Notes: generated by a model from the sequence alone, not told the origin. DNA of 42,007 nt from Hungatella sp. UBA3048 (GCA_002367105.1 DFCS01000014.1:1-42007); one strand, 5' to 3'. Shown: positions 33,149 through 41,801, counted from the first letter of the stretch. Numbers and translations: made by a program.

Positions 33149-33880
33149 TTATTTTAACGGTTCCTTTGATGGTAGACCCGCTTTTCTTGGATATTTTTTT
33201 GAAGTACCACTATTCTTGGCTATCTTAACCAATGATCGTTCTGCATCTGTTCCTGGCAATAAAAAGGTCTTTACTTCTTTTACACTTCCACCTAATAAAA
33301 ATATGGCATGCTTAGCCGCTCCCAGTTCTTCCTCAATCTTTCCGGACTTATATGGAATAAAATAACCTCCGACCTTTGCAAAAGGCATGCAGTATTCAGA
33401 TAATGTGCTAAGATTAGCAACTGCTCTGGAAACACATAGATCATACTGCTCCCGATGAAGAGGATCTCTTCCCAAGTCCTCCGCCCTTCCGTGGATGGCT
33501 TCTATTTTTTCAAGCCCTAAATCGTTAATCACTTCATTTAGAAAATTTATCCTTTTATTCAAGGAATCCATTAATGTTATCTTTAATTCAGGAAAAGCAA
33601 TTTTTAAGGGTATTCCGGGAAATCCCGCTCCTGTTCCTACATCAATGATCCTATAATCCTTTGTTCTAATCTCCTCTGCTGCTTTTATCAGGGATAAACT
33701 ATCCACAAAATGCTTTGTAATCACTTCATCCATTTCTGTAATCGCAGTTAAGTTCATGAATTTATTCCATTCTACTAATAATTGAAAATAATTATAAAAT
33801 TGATTTACTTGATTTTCTTTTAATTCAATAGATAATAAATTCAATTCTTTCCGGAGACTCTCTTCAAATGCTCCTGTCAT
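33149..33880 (-). CDS. rsmG: 16S rRNA (guanine527-N7)-methyltransferase
   Basis: This 243-residue enzyme uses S-adenosylmethionine to methylate G527 in the 530 loop of 16S rRNA. Seen are the N-terminal NLTAIT motif (about 44), the SAM loop IIDVGTGAGFPGIPLKI (about 76-92), LMDSLNKRINFLNEV and the VSRAVANL motif. I chose the ATG at 33880, with GAGGAA 7 nt upstream and 10 nt after the mnmG stop. The frame extends to 33997 inside mnmG, but that part encodes no family sequence. It is the last gene of the mnmE-mnmG-rsmG block. Confidence 0.95.
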   Translation of the reverse strand: MTGAFEESLRKELNLLSIELKENQVNQFYNYFQLLVEWNKFMNLTAITEMDEVITKHFVDSLSLIKAAEEIRTKDYRIIDVGTGAGFPGIPLKIAFPELKITLMDSLNKRINFLNEVINDLGLEKIEAIHGRAEDLGRDPLHREQYDLCVSRAVANLSTLSEYCMPFAKVGGYFIPYKSGKIEEELGAAKHAIFLLGGSVKEVKTFLLPGTDAERSLVKIAKNSGTSKKYPRKAGLPSKEPLK

Positions 33881-33890
33881 ATAAAATTCC

Positions 33891-35792
33891 TCATTCTTTC
33901 TTTTCCAGGCTCTTCTGATAACGAAGCTGTTCCAGAAAAACAAGCAAAACAGATATATCTGCCGGAGACACACCGGATATTCTGGATGCCTGTCCAATGG
34001 ACATTGGCTTATATAGATTCAGCTTCTGGATGGCCTCTCTTCGAAGCCCCTTAACCGTAGAATAATCAAACTCCACATCCAGCTTTTTATTCTCCAGCTT
34101 TTTATACTGAATTACCTGCTGTCTTTGTCTGCGGATATATCCATCGTATTTAATATTAATATTGACCTGTTCTATCACATCCTCTGAAAGAGCAGTTCTG
34201 TTTTTATCTATTTTAGTTAACATAACATAATCAAGTTCTGGTCTTCTCACCAGTTCAGCCAGAGTTGTGCCAGTTTTTAAAGGAGTACTTCCGTTTTCTT
34301 CCAGAAACTCCTGCACTTCTTTGGATGCTCCTATATTAGAGGTCTCCAAACGCTTGATTTCTTCCTCAATCATCCGTTCCTTTAAAAGCAGCTTCTCATA
34401 CTGCTCATCACTGATTAACCCAATGTCATGGCCGATTCCCATGAGACGGATGTCCGCATTGTCCTGACGCAGCAACAGCCTGTATTCCGCCCTTGAAGTC
34501 ATCATACGGTACGGCTCATGATTTTCCTTTGTAACAAGATCGTCAATCAGAACCCCGATATAAGCCTGGGAACGATCCAGCACGATCTGCTCTCTCCCCA
34601 ATATCTTCATAGCTGCATTTACACCGGCCATAAATCCCTGGACTGCCGCTTCCTCATATCCGGAGCTTCCGTTAAACTGTCCGCCGCAATACAATCCGTT
34701 GATTGGAAGAGTTTCCAAGGTTGATTTAAGCTGTATGGAATTGATGCAGTCATATTCAATGGCATAGGCATTTCTGACGATTTTTACCTTCTCTAACCCA
34801 GGAACTGTCCGGTACATGGCGTACTGAACATCCTCAGGCAGAGAACTTGACATGCCGCCTAAGTACATTTCATTGGTATAAAGACCCTCCGGCTCTACAA
34901 AGACCTGATGGCGGTCCTTATCCGGGAATTTTACTACCTTATCCTCGATGGATGGACAGTATCTTGGTCCAGTGCCTTCGATAGCTCCTGAATACAAAGG
35001 AGAACGGTCTAAATTTTCCCGAATGATCTCATGAGTCTTTTCATTGGTGTAAGTAAGCCAACAGGATATCTGTTCCTTTTGTAACGTTTCCCTATCGGTT
35101 GAAAAAGAAAAGGGCACCACTTTCTCATCTCCCAGCTGCTCTTCCATCCTGGAAAAATCAATGCTTTTCTTATCCACTCTTGCAGGAGTGCCCGTCTTAA
35201 AACGCAGCATCTCGATTCCATGCTCCTTTAGGGAATCCGTCAGATGGTTGGCTGCCTTAAGGCCGTTAGGGCCTGTATACTCGCTTACATCGCCATAGAT
35301 GCACCTTGCTTTTAAATAGGTTCCCGTAGCCAGAATGGCCGCCTTACAGCGGTATACTGCCCCGGATAAGGTCTTGACACCCGTAAGGGTTCCATCCTCT
35401 ACTATTATATCAGAAACCTCCGCCTGCCTTATGGTCAAATGGTCCGTATTTTCCAGGGTCATTCTCATGGATCTGGAATACTCCTGTTTGTCTGCCTGAG
35501 CCCTTAAGGAATGGACTGCCGGTCCTTTTGACTGATTTAGCATTTTGGATTGTATAAACGTTTTATCAATATTTTTACCCATTTCACCGCCTAAAGCATC
35601 AAGCTCTCTTACCAGATGGCCTTTGGAGCTTCCGCCTATATTAGGGTTACAGGGCATCAGCGCAATGCTGTCCACGCTGACAGTAAACATAATTGTCTCA
35701 AGGCCCAGTCTTGCGCAGGCAAGGGCCGCCTCACAGCCGGCATGGCCTGCGCCGACTATGACGACATCATAAGATTCTTCTAAATGCTGCAT
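33891..35792 (-). CDS. mnmG: tRNA uridine-34 carboxymethylaminomethyl modification enzyme, FAD subunit
   Basis: This 633-residue protein, normal length, works with MnmE to add cmnm5 to U34 of several tRNAs. The N-terminal FAD-binding motif VVIVGAGHAGCEAALA (residues 9-24) is followed by MPCNPNIGGSSKGHLVRE, containing the conserved Cys, and by ATGTYLKA. The C-terminal helical domain that contacts MnmE and tRNA ends in SGVSPADISVLLVFL. AAAGGAG lies 7 nt upstream of the ATG. It is 93 nt downstream of mnmE and probably in the same transcript. Confidence 0.97.
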   Translation of the reverse strand: MQHLEESYDVVIVGAGHAGCEAALACARLGLETIMFTVSVDSIALMPCNPNIGGSSKGHLVRELDALGGEMGKNIDKTFIQSKMLNQSKGPAVHSLRAQADKQEYSRSMRMTLENTDHLTIRQAEVSDIIVEDGTLTGVKTLSGAVYRCKAAILATGTYLKARCIYGDVSEYTGPNGLKAANHLTDSLKEHGIEMLRFKTGTPARVDKKSIDFSRMEEQLGDEKVVPFSFSTDRETLQKEQISCWLTYTNEKTHEIIRENLDRSPLYSGAIEGTGPRYCPSIEDKVVKFPDKDRHQVFVEPEGLYTNEMYLGGMSSSLPEDVQYAMYRTVPGLEKVKIVRNAYAIEYDCINSIQLKSTLETLPINGLYCGGQFNGSSGYEEAAVQGFMAGVNAAMKILGREQIVLDRSQAYIGVLIDDLVTKENHEPYRMMTSRAEYRLLLRQDNADIRLMGIGHDIGLISDEQYEKLLLKERMIEEEIKRLETSNIGASKEVQEFLEENGSTPLKTGTTLAELVRRPELDYVMLTKIDKNRTALSEDVIEQVNINIKYDGYIRRQRQQVIQYKKLENKKLDVEFDYSTVKGLRREAIQKLNLYKPMSIGQASRISGVSPADISVLLVFLEQLRYQKSLEKKE

Positions 35793-35885
35793 TTCATTCT
35801 CCTTTCGTAACTATTACCACACCTTCTGTATTTATCAGAATACCTGCATGACCCGCTAACATAATAGACATTCCCTACATATTTT

Positions 35886-37265
35886 TTACTTACCCATGCA
35901 GAACTTACGGAATATCTCTTGAACCAGATCATCCCCCACCGACTCTCCCAGGATGGTTCCCAACTGTTCATAAGCATCCATTAAATCAATGGAATAAAAA
36001 TCCTCCGGCATTTCCTCTTCCACGCTCCGCTCCACCATAGAAAGACTCTTAAGCGCTTCCAATAGGGCATTTTTATGCCTTACATTCGTAATATAAACCT
36101 GATCATTAAAATCAATCTCACCCTGATAGAACATTGCCTTTATCTCAGCTTCCAGATTCCCGATCCCCAGACGTTCCTTTGCGGAAATAGGAATTACCCG
36201 ATGTCCGGTTCTCTTTTTAAGCATGTCCTCTGTAACAACAGGAATTAGATCCGTCTTATTTAAAAGGACCACTGCCTTCCGGTCCTCTATAAACTCTAAA
36301 ATCTCCTCATCATTTTCATCAAGAGGACAGGACCCATCCACCACATAAATGATCAGATCTGCCTCCAGGGCCGCACTTCTTGCCTTCTCAACACCGATCT
36401 TTTCAACCACATCCTCCGTATTCCGGATTCCTGCCGTATCAATGATATTAAGGCTTAAGTCCTCCAGCCTGATCTGCTCCTTTAAGGTATCTCTGGTAGT
36501 TCCTGCAATATCCGTGACTATTGCCCGCTCTTCTCCCACCAAAACATTTAAAAGAGAGGATTTTCCTGCATTGGGTTTTCCTAAAATAACAGTCTCAATG
36601 CCTTCTGACAGAACCCTTCCATTATCGGCGGACTTAATAAGAAGATTCAGTTCCTCTTTTAATGGCTTGATTGCCTGCAAAAGACGCTCCGGATACCCAT
36701 CCAGAGAAATATGCTCAGGATCATCCAGAGCTGACTCAATAAAAGCGATATGATAAATAATTTTATCCCTCATATCCTTTATTTTCTTAGAAACAGATCC
36801 CTCTAACTGGCTGACAGAAGACTTTAGAGCATAATTATTTTTTGCATTGATCACATCAATAACAGCCTCTGCCTGGGACAAATCCACTCTGCCATTTAAA
36901 AATGCCCTCTTGGTAAATTCCCCCGGCTCCGCAGGTGTGGCACCGTACTTTAACACGGTTTCTAAAATTCTCTTGGTTACAAGAACTCCTCCATGGCAGT
37001 CAATCTCAACCGTATCCTCTGCCGTAAAGCTTCTTGGCCCCCTCATGATCAGAACCAGTACTTCATCAATAACCTCATCCCCATCAAAGATATAACCGTA
37101 ATGGATGGTATGTGACGGCTCCTTTGAGAGCTTTTTCCCGTTTTTTCCTTTTCCTTTAAAAATCCTATCTATAATCTGAAATGACTCTTCGCCGCTGATC
37201 CTGATAATCCCGATACCGGAACTGGACATGGCTGTGGCGATGGCCGCTATTGTATTCATTTTCAT
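35886..37265 (-). CDS. mnmE: tRNA modification GTPase MnmE
   Basis: This 459-residue GTPase is the partner of MnmG. An N-terminal formyl-THF-binding domain (about 1-118) starts NTIAAIATAMSSSGIGIIRI. A helical region with the Ras-like G domain inserted follows: GKPNAGKSSLLN (G1, about 226), DTAGIR (G3) and NKTD (G4). It ends with the family's C-terminal CMGK, whose Cys is needed for modification. I chose the ATG at 37265, 6 nt after AGGTGA; a TTG two codons upstream is less well placed. It lies 89 nt after jag, across a possible partial terminator. Confidence 0.97.
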   Translation of the reverse strand: MKMNTIAAIATAMSSSGIGIIRISGEESFQIIDRIFKGKGKNGKKLSKEPSHTIHYGYIFDGDEVIDEVLVLIMRGPRSFTAEDTVEIDCHGGVLVTKRILETVLKYGATPAEPGEFTKRAFLNGRVDLSQAEAVIDVINAKNNYALKSSVSQLEGSVSKKIKDMRDKIIYHIAFIESALDDPEHISLDGYPERLLQAIKPLKEELNLLIKSADNGRVLSEGIETVILGKPNAGKSSLLNVLVGEERAIVTDIAGTTRDTLKEQIRLEDLSLNIIDTAGIRNTEDVVEKIGVEKARSAALEADLIIYVVDGSCPLDENDEEILEFIEDRKAVVLLNKTDLIPVVTEDMLKKRTGHRVIPISAKERLGIGNLEAEIKAMFYQGEIDFNDQVYITNVRHKNALLEALKSLSMVERSVEEEMPEDFYSIDLMDAYEQLGTILGESVGDDLVQEIFRKFCMGK

Positions 37266-37296
37266 ATTCAATCACCTAAATAACTTCCTGTTTAAG

Positions 37297-37333
37297 AAAA
37301 GGGGTGAGGTGCCTTCCGACAGCCCCAACCCCT
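37297..37333 (-). terminator. Possible terminator or attenuator between jag and mnmE
   Basis: AGGGGT (37300-37305) pairs with AACCCCT (37327-37333), with further G/C pairs inside. On the minus strand TTTTCTT follows. It may separate the rpmH-jag unit from mnmE or reduce readthrough. Confidence 0.5.
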
Positions 37334-37354
37334 CATAGTTATTTGTCTATTTAT

Positions 37355-38020
37355 CTATCTTTCTTTTTCCTGATACCGTTCTTTTTTGGAATAATCCTTC
37401 TTTAAGGAAATAACAACATGTCTGAATGGTTCCTCTCCCTCACTTCTGGTAACAACAAACTTGTCATTTTGAAGTGCGGAATGGATAATCCTTCTTTCAT
37501 AAGGATTCATCGGTTCTAAAGAAACCGAACGTCTTGTCCGCTTCACTTTGTAAGCGATATTTTTTGCAAGAGTCTCCAGAGTTTCCTTTCTCCGCTCCCT
37601 GTAATTTTCCGTATCAAGTTTTACCCTGATGTAATCTTCGTTTTCCTTATTGATAACAAGGCTAACCAGATATTGCAGGGAATCCAGGGTCTGTCCTCTT
37701 TTGCCTATTAAAATTCCCATGTCATCTCCCGACATGTTAATGGAAAGTTCTTTTTCCTTTTCAAGATAAGAAGCTTCCATATGGACACCTAAATTCATAG
37801 CGCCGAACATATCGGAAAGAAAGGCAATCGCCTTATCTTCCATGGTTTCTTTCTTTTTTGCACGGATGACAGCCGGCTTAAAACCGATAATTCCCAGAAT
37901 ACCATTACTGCCCTTATCAACAATCTCGTACTCCAGCTTATCACTGGTTGTTCCTAATTCGATTAATGCCTTTGTAATCGCTTCATCAACGGTTTTTGCT
38001 GAAACTGTAATCATATCCAT
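37355..38020 (-). CDS. jag: Jag/KhpB RNA-binding protein
   Basis: This 221-residue protein has the three-part Jag layout. The Jag-N domain is at 1-52 (ITVSAKTVDEAITKALIELG). A KH domain follows, with its GKRGQTLDSLQYL loop (about 127-139), and an R3H domain with NPYERRIIHSALQN (about 171-184). Homologues bind RNA with KhpA and affect cell division and envelope synthesis. The C-terminal tail is strongly basic. AGGAGGGTGA lies 8 nt upstream of the ATG. It follows yidC by 11 nt, the standard order. Confidence 0.95.
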   Translation of the reverse strand: MDMITVSAKTVDEAITKALIELGTTSDKLEYEIVDKGSNGILGIIGFKPAVIRAKKKETMEDKAIAFLSDMFGAMNLGVHMEASYLEKEKELSINMSGDDMGILIGKRGQTLDSLQYLVSLVINKENEDYIRVKLDTENYRERRKETLETLAKNIAYKVKRTRRSVSLEPMNPYERRIIHSALQNDKFVVTRSEGEEPFRHVVISLKKDYSKKERYQEKER

Positions 38021-38031
38021 AGGTCACCCTC

Positions 38032-39312
38032 CTATTTATTGTGCTTTTCGTTGTACTTCTCGACCATCCTCGCCTTTGATGCAATGCTGCCCGAATTTGA
38101 AGCTCCGCTTTTATAATAATCATTGGAAGCCTTAACCTGCTCCCTGGTCTTCTCAGCTTTAGCATTAGTCTCAGCTTCCACTTTTTCATTGGCAGCCTGA
38201 AGATTTTTTAAATTGGCGGTAGCATTCTGGGAAACATGCTGAGGAGGAAGCCCCTTCTTTGCACGCTTTTTATTAGCCTTCTCAACATTCCTCTTAATCA
38301 TATCATCCATATCAATTGAGTTTAAATGGCGGTTTACCGCAACCTGCTGGATGATCTGGAACACACTGGATGCAATCCAGTAAATACCAATACCGGATGC
38401 AAAGGTGAAGCAGAAAAACACAGACATAAGCGGCATGACCGTATTCATGCTCTTCATGGACTGAGCCATGGCATTGCCCTCATCATTTCCATTTTGAGGC
38501 TGGTTTACTGTCATCAGCTTGGTACTGAACCACTGGCTGAGACCGGCCAAAATCGGAATGAGAATAGCAAGACTGAAATGGAAGCCGCCTCCTGGCGGAA
38601 ACAATATGCTGGATGGCGTAGATGACAGATTGATTCCCAGGAAAGAATTCATATGGGAAATCTGGGCTGCATTGGCTGCTATGGTATCCTTAATGGTAGG
38701 AAATAATTCCTGCAAAGAATTCCACTGGCTGGGATTTAACTGATATAAGAAATCCACCATCCCATTGCTGGTTGTAAGGCTTCCGATTCTTGATACATTG
38801 ATTTTATTGTCTGTGGCAAACTGTGTCAGCATCCCTACATGATCCACCCCGAGGGAATTTACAGCTGTCACTACATTTTCAAATACCATTTTAACGCTCT
38901 GTACATAAGCAGGAATATGGTAGATTACCTGATACAGGGCGAAAAGAATGGGCATCTGGATGACAAGCTGCACACAGCCACCTGTCATGGAAGTTCCATA
39001 TTTTTCATAAACCGCCTGAACTTCCACGTTCTGCCTTCTCATGGACTCCTGGTCGGTTTTTCCTTTATATTTTGCTTGAATCGCCGAAATTTCCGGCTGC
39101 ATAACACTCATAAGTTTTGATGATTTCTGCTGCTTTAAGGTCAGCGGAAACATAAGAAGTTTTGTTACAAGGGTAAATAAAATAATACACAAACCAATAT
39201 TCTGGATTCCAAATGTACTGGTCAGCTTAAACAGCCAATCCATGATAATACCCAGAACGGTCGCAAACGGCCCCAAGATGCCTCCTACCTTAGTCAATAC
39301 TAAGAATTCCAA
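38032..39312 (-). CDS. yidC: YidC/OxaA membrane-protein insertase
   Basis: This 426-residue insertase places small membrane proteins into the bilayer, alone or with SecYEG. The core is visible in IQNIGLCIILFTLVTKLLMFPL, quoted here in part as TLVTKLLMFPL (about 46-56), the coiled region KQQKSSKLMSVMQPEI, then GGCVQLVIQMPILFALYQVI, and two late segments ending ASGIGIYWIASSVFQIIQQ. The groove residue that is often Arg is Lys here. A roughly 100-residue extracellular insertion lies between the second and third segments. The long basic C-terminal tail fits ribosome binding. The start is a TTG at 39312, 7 nt after AGGAGG; no ATG lies within 23 codons. Confidence 0.95.
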   Translation of the reverse strand: MEFLVLTKVGGILGPFATVLGIIMDWLFKLTSTFGIQNIGLCIILFTLVTKLLMFPLTLKQQKSSKLMSVMQPEISAIQAKYKGKTDQESMRRQNVEVQAVYEKYGTSMTGGCVQLVIQMPILFALYQVIYHIPAYVQSVKMVFENVVTAVNSLGVDHVGMLTQFATDNKINVSRIGSLTTSNGMVDFLYQLNPSQWNSLQELFPTIKDTIAANAAQISHMNSFLGINLSSTPSSILFPPGGGFHFSLAILIPILAGLSQWFSTKLMTVNQPQNGNDEGNAMAQSMKSMNTVMPLMSVFFCFTFASGIGIYWIASSVFQIIQQVAVNRHLNSIDMDDMIKRNVEKANKKRAKKGLPPQHVSQNATANLKNLQAANEKVEAETNAKAEKTREQVKASNDYYKSGASNSGSIASKARMVEKYNEKHNK

Positions 39313-39331
39313 TGAACTACCTCCTCATCTG

Positions 39332-39547
39332 TTACGGAACTGGATCATAACCGCCTTTTGCAAATGGATTACACCGAAGTATCCTCTTGCAAGCCAAAAA
39401 TGTACCTTTTAACACACCATACTTTGTAAGTGCCTCAATGGCGTATTGAGAACACGTAGGCGTGTAAATGCAGTGAGTTCTTATTTTCAGAGGAGAAAGA
39501 AACTTCTGGTACCCTCTGATCAACAAAATCATGACTTTCTTAATCAT
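39332..39547 (-). CDS. yidD: Membrane protein insertion efficiency factor YidD
   Basis: This 71-residue protein has the complete YidD pattern: an N-terminal amphipathic helix with RGYQKFLSPL, then CIYTPTCSQYAIEAL (about 26-40), ACKRILRCNPFAKGGYDPVP at the end. It sits at the inner face of the membrane and assists YidC-dependent insertion. It lies 4 nt after rnpA and 19 nt before yidC, the usual order. Confidence 0.96.
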   Translation of the reverse strand: MIKKVMILLIRGYQKFLSPLKIRTHCIYTPTCSQYAIEALTKYGVLKGTFLACKRILRCNPFAKGGYDPVP

Positions 39548-39551
39548 AAGA

Positions 39552-39899
39552 TCACTTCGATTCTTTTTTTAAAATGTTATGAAGTCCGCACAAGTGCAGA
39601 TATGCACTTTCGATTGTTTTGTAATTTTCTTCCTTTGCCGCTGATCTTACTACGACTACGATGTCTAATCCTGTCTCTACCATTTCCTCATGAAGCCTGA
39701 AACTCTCTCTGATTAATCTGGTTATGTGATGCCTTACAACGCTGTTTCCTACCTTCCTGCTTACGGATATGCCGATTCTGGTCTCAGGCCTGTCCGTTTT
39801 TCTTACATACATTACAAGAAGTCTGTTGGCAAGGGATCTTCCGGTTTGATATACTTCTTGAAAATCCCGGCTTTTCTTAATTGAATTAAAATGTTTCAT
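39552..39899 (-). CDS. rnpA: Ribonuclease P protein subunit
   Basis: This 115-residue basic protein supports the RNase P RNA in maturing tRNA 5' ends. It begins MKHFNSIKKSRDFQEVYQTG and carries the RNR motif as RKVGNSVVRHHITRLIRE (about 57-74), with His where Asn is common. I chose the ATG at 39899, after AGGAGATAGGAAAA; the frame runs upstream to 39998, but that 33-residue part is not family sequence and overlaps a hairpin. It follows rpmH by 120 nt. Confidence 0.95.
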   Translation of the reverse strand: MKHFNSIKKSRDFQEVYQTGRSLANRLLVMYVRKTDRPETRIGISVSRKVGNSVVRHHITRLIRESFRLHEEMVETGLDIVVVVRSAAKEENYKTIESAYLHLCGLHNILKKESK

Positions 39900-39980
39900 G
39901 AAACTTTTTCCTATCTCCTGTCCACGCTTTTTGGACAAAAAGGTATACTTAAAAGGTATTTTCCTGTTTCCCAGGAATTT

Positions 39981-40013
39981 GAGAAAAGAAAAGGCCACAA
40001 TTACTTGCGGCCT
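39981..40013 (-). terminator. Attenuator-like hairpin between rpmH and rnpA
   Basis: AGGCCACAA (39992-40000) pairs with TTGCGGCCT (40005-40013) around a 4-nt loop; the single + strand mismatch is a G-U pair on the minus strand. TTTCTTTTC follows on the minus strand. It starts 6 nt after the rpmH stop and could make more L34 than RnpA from one transcript. Confidence 0.6.
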
Positions 40014-40019
40014 GGTCCA

Positions 40020-40154
40020 TTAAGCTGATAATTTTGCTCTTCCTTTTGCTCTTCTGGCAGCTAAAACTTTTCTTCCGCCTGGAGTGCTCATTCTGGCTCT
40101 GAAACCATGAACTTTGGATCTCTGTCTCTTCTTTGGCTGAAACGTCATCTTCAT
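40020..40154 (-). CDS. rpmH: Large ribosomal subunit protein bL34
   Basis: A 44-codon gene reads MKMTFQPKKRQRSKVHGF at the start and RRAKGRAKLSA at the end, the invariant bL34 pattern, with MSTPGGRKVLAA in the middle. This small basic protein is part of the 50S subunit. AGGAGGTG lies 10 nt upstream of the ATG. It is the first gene of the rpmH-rnpA-yidD-yidC-jag unit and has a near-consensus promoter about 95 nt upstream. Confidence 0.97.
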   Translation of the reverse strand: MKMTFQPKKRQRSKVHGFRARMSTPGGRKVLAARRAKGRAKLSA

Positions 40155-40243
40155 AATCTACGGACACCTCCTCTTGTTACAATAGTTTATCATAGGCAAT
40201 ATGATGAAACATATTGAGACTATCTTAATTAAACATCGTTTCA

Positions 40244-40272
40244 ATTATATAGAACAAAAGATGGTTAGTCAA
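40244..40272 (-). promoter_or_regulatory. rpmH promoter
   Basis: On the minus strand TTGACT (40267-40272) and TATAAT (40244-40249) are 17 nt apart, a strong vegetative promoter for the ribosomal protein operon. Confidence 0.8.
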
Positions 40273-40654
40273 GGGAAAAATGCATTTTTTCTTTTAAAAC
40301 CGACACTGCCCCGGCGTTTTTTTGCGGCATTCCAGATACCGGATCTGATGCAGATCGGATACTCCTGCCCATATACCGGGAAAATCCGATAACGTCCGGT
40401 TTCAATCTACGAATCAATCCATATATACAGTATAATAAAACTGGAATATATTTCTATCTGTTAACTGGATAAATGTGGGTGAAAATGCACTTTTGAGAGG
40501 ATTCGATTACCTGGCAGCATTGCTTTTATTGATGGAAAAATCATCCCAGTTCAATAAAATTCAGGGATTCCGCTTTCCCTCTTCTGCTCTAAACATGTAT
40601 TCTTTAATAGGAAAAGACCCGGAAAATTAAAATCTTCTTTATATATATAATAGT
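40273..40654. other. Gene-free spacer between the rpmH promoter and the ECF gene terminator
   Basis: I see no supported gene, DnaA-box cluster or RNA family here. A 63-codon + strand frame starting at 40201 overlaps the rpmH promoter and has no ribosome site. Confidence 0.5.
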
Positions 40655-40692
40655 AAAAGCCATTGCTCCTCAAGATACATGGAGCAATGGCT
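40655..40692 (-). terminator. Terminator of the ECF transporter gene
   Basis: A perfect 12-bp stem AGCCATTGCTCC (40658-40669) with GGAGCAATGGCT (40681-40692) is followed on the minus strand by a short U-run. Confidence 0.8.
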
Positions 40693-40707
40693 CATTTTTA
40701 TCAGTAA

Positions 40708-41337
40708 TTATCCTTTCATGGCCTTAAATAACGCCTGGGAGACCGCCACTGTAAGTATTCCCGCCACAATAGCCTCCGGAATTCCGTTGATGCATATAAT
40801 TCCAATAATTACGGAATAGATTCCTTCCGTCAGTCCTCTTGCCGCCTGTCCATATTCTTTTCCGAAAAATAAGTAAATCAGATTCATTACCAATAAAGTA
40901 TTGGTTAATGATCCTGCCACTCCTGCGGCCGCCAAAGCAATGGTCCTCTTACCGCTTCTTTCGCCCAGAGCTTTTAATACCGCCCGGAACACATAATAGG
41001 CCACGATACCTACTAGAATCCTGGGAATCATACAAATGATCAGGCTTCCTATGTTACCGCCGTACTCTCCCACTTTAATAAAAGGAGAAAATACAAAGGA
41101 AGTGGGATTGGGCATGTAGGTATTTTTCCACAGACTAGTCAGTCCGAATACCGTTCCCAAGAATCCGCCATATTTTGGTCCAAGAATAATGGCTCCAATT
41201 ATGACCGGAACGTGAATGATCGTGGCATTCATAAATCCCAGGGGAATGTACCCAAAGGGCGTAAACGCCATGATGACGATAATGGCAACAAATACGGCTG
41301 CCAATACCAGGCTACGGGTTTTGTTCTCAATATTCAT
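40708..41337 (-). CDS. ECF transporter substrate-binding (S) subunit, possibly for pantothenate
   Basis: This 209-residue protein has about six membrane segments and the ECF S-component pattern. AAVFVAIIVIMAFTPFGYIP is the first segment, followed by GFMNATIIHVPVIIGAIILG, GGFLGTVFGLTSLW and SFVFSPF. It captures a vitamin-like substrate and needs an EcfA/A'/T module, not in the window, for import. The IIHVPVIIG and TSFVFSPF segments resemble what I recall of pantothenate-type (PanT) subunits, but the substrate is not certain. The ATG has AGGAGG 8 nt upstream and a promoter at 41398-41427. Its position between rpmH and dnaA is unusual because these two are normally neighbours. Confidence 0.85.
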   Translation of the reverse strand: MNIENKTRSLVLAAVFVAIIVIMAFTPFGYIPLGFMNATIIHVPVIIGAIILGPKYGGFLGTVFGLTSLWKNTYMPNPTSFVFSPFIKVGEYGGNIGSLIICMIPRILVGIVAYYVFRAVLKALGERSGKRTIALAAAGVAGSLTNTLLVMNLIYLFFGKEYGQAARGLTEGIYSVIIGIICINGIPEAIVAGILTVAVSQALFKAMKG

Positions 41338-41397
41338 TTTTTTACCTCCTGTGCTACTGTTCTTTTATAAAGATACAATGCATCTGGTTACATGTGC

Positions 41398-41427
41398 ATT
41401 ATATTATAGAAAGCTTTTATCCGTCAA
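41398..41427 (-). promoter_or_regulatory. Promoter of the ECF transporter gene
   Basis: On the minus strand TTGACG (41422-41427) and TATAAT (41398-41403) are 18 nt apart, about 60 nt upstream of the ATG. It borders the DnaA-box region. Confidence 0.7.
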
Positions 41428-41471
41428 TCCGCGTCAGGAAATTTTCGTCCATTTTGTTAATTTACATAAAC

Positions 41472-41760
41472 TTATCAACATTATGGGGATAACTTGTGGA
41501 AAACTCTCTGGATATTATCTTGATAATTGTTGTTTTATTCACAGGCCTGTCCTTTCGGCCCATATAAATTCCACTCTCCCGGGATGTGAATAACAGAACT
41601 TACCAAATACACCTTTTTTGTGGACAACTCTCTCTCTGGATGATTATCAACATATCATTCACATGCAATACACATCCTCTGCACACACTTATCCACAATA
41701 ATTTTCTAATATCATTGAAAATTATTTCAAAATAGTATAGAATGAACTGTAGATTGGGTA
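41472..41760. other. oriC: Chromosomal replication origin (oriC): DnaA-box cluster and AT-rich stretch
   Basis: Eight 9-mers match the DnaA box within one or two bases. On the + strand they are TTATCAACA (41472, 41644), TTATTCACA (41535) and the perfect TTATCCACA (41689). On the minus strand they are TTATCCCCA (41484-41492), TTTTCCACA (41495-41503), TTATTCACA (41585-41593) and TTGTCCACA (41619-41627). An AT-rich stretch (41697-41745) between the last box and dnaA is a likely unwinding element and also holds the dnaA promoter. Gene polarity is consistent with an origin here. Confidence 0.9.
41715..41743 (+). promoter_or_regulatory. dnaA promoter
   Basis: TTGAAA (41715-41720) and TAGAAT (41738-41743) are 17 nt apart, 18 bp downstream of the perfect DnaA box at 41689, an arrangement that permits DnaA autoregulation. 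Confidence 0.65.
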
Positions 41761-41801
41761 AATGCGCATATTTGCATTTTTATAAATGTAGGAGACTTAC
41801 A

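Noticed and set aside
33881..33997. Upstream extension of the rsmG frame
   Set aside because: It lies inside mnmG and encodes no RsmG-like sequence; GAGGAA sits correctly before the ATG at 33880.
39887..39905. parS-like sequence around the rnpA start (TGTTTCATGAAACT)
   Set aside because: It lacks the central CG and is two bases shorter than the 16-bp consensus.
39900..39998. 33-residue extension of the rnpA frame
   Set aside because: RnpA proteins begin near MKHFxxIKKSxDF; the extension overlaps the attenuator-like hairpin.
40201..40392. 63-codon + strand frame upstream of rpmH
   Set aside because: It covers the rpmH promoter on the other strand, and no ribosome site precedes it.
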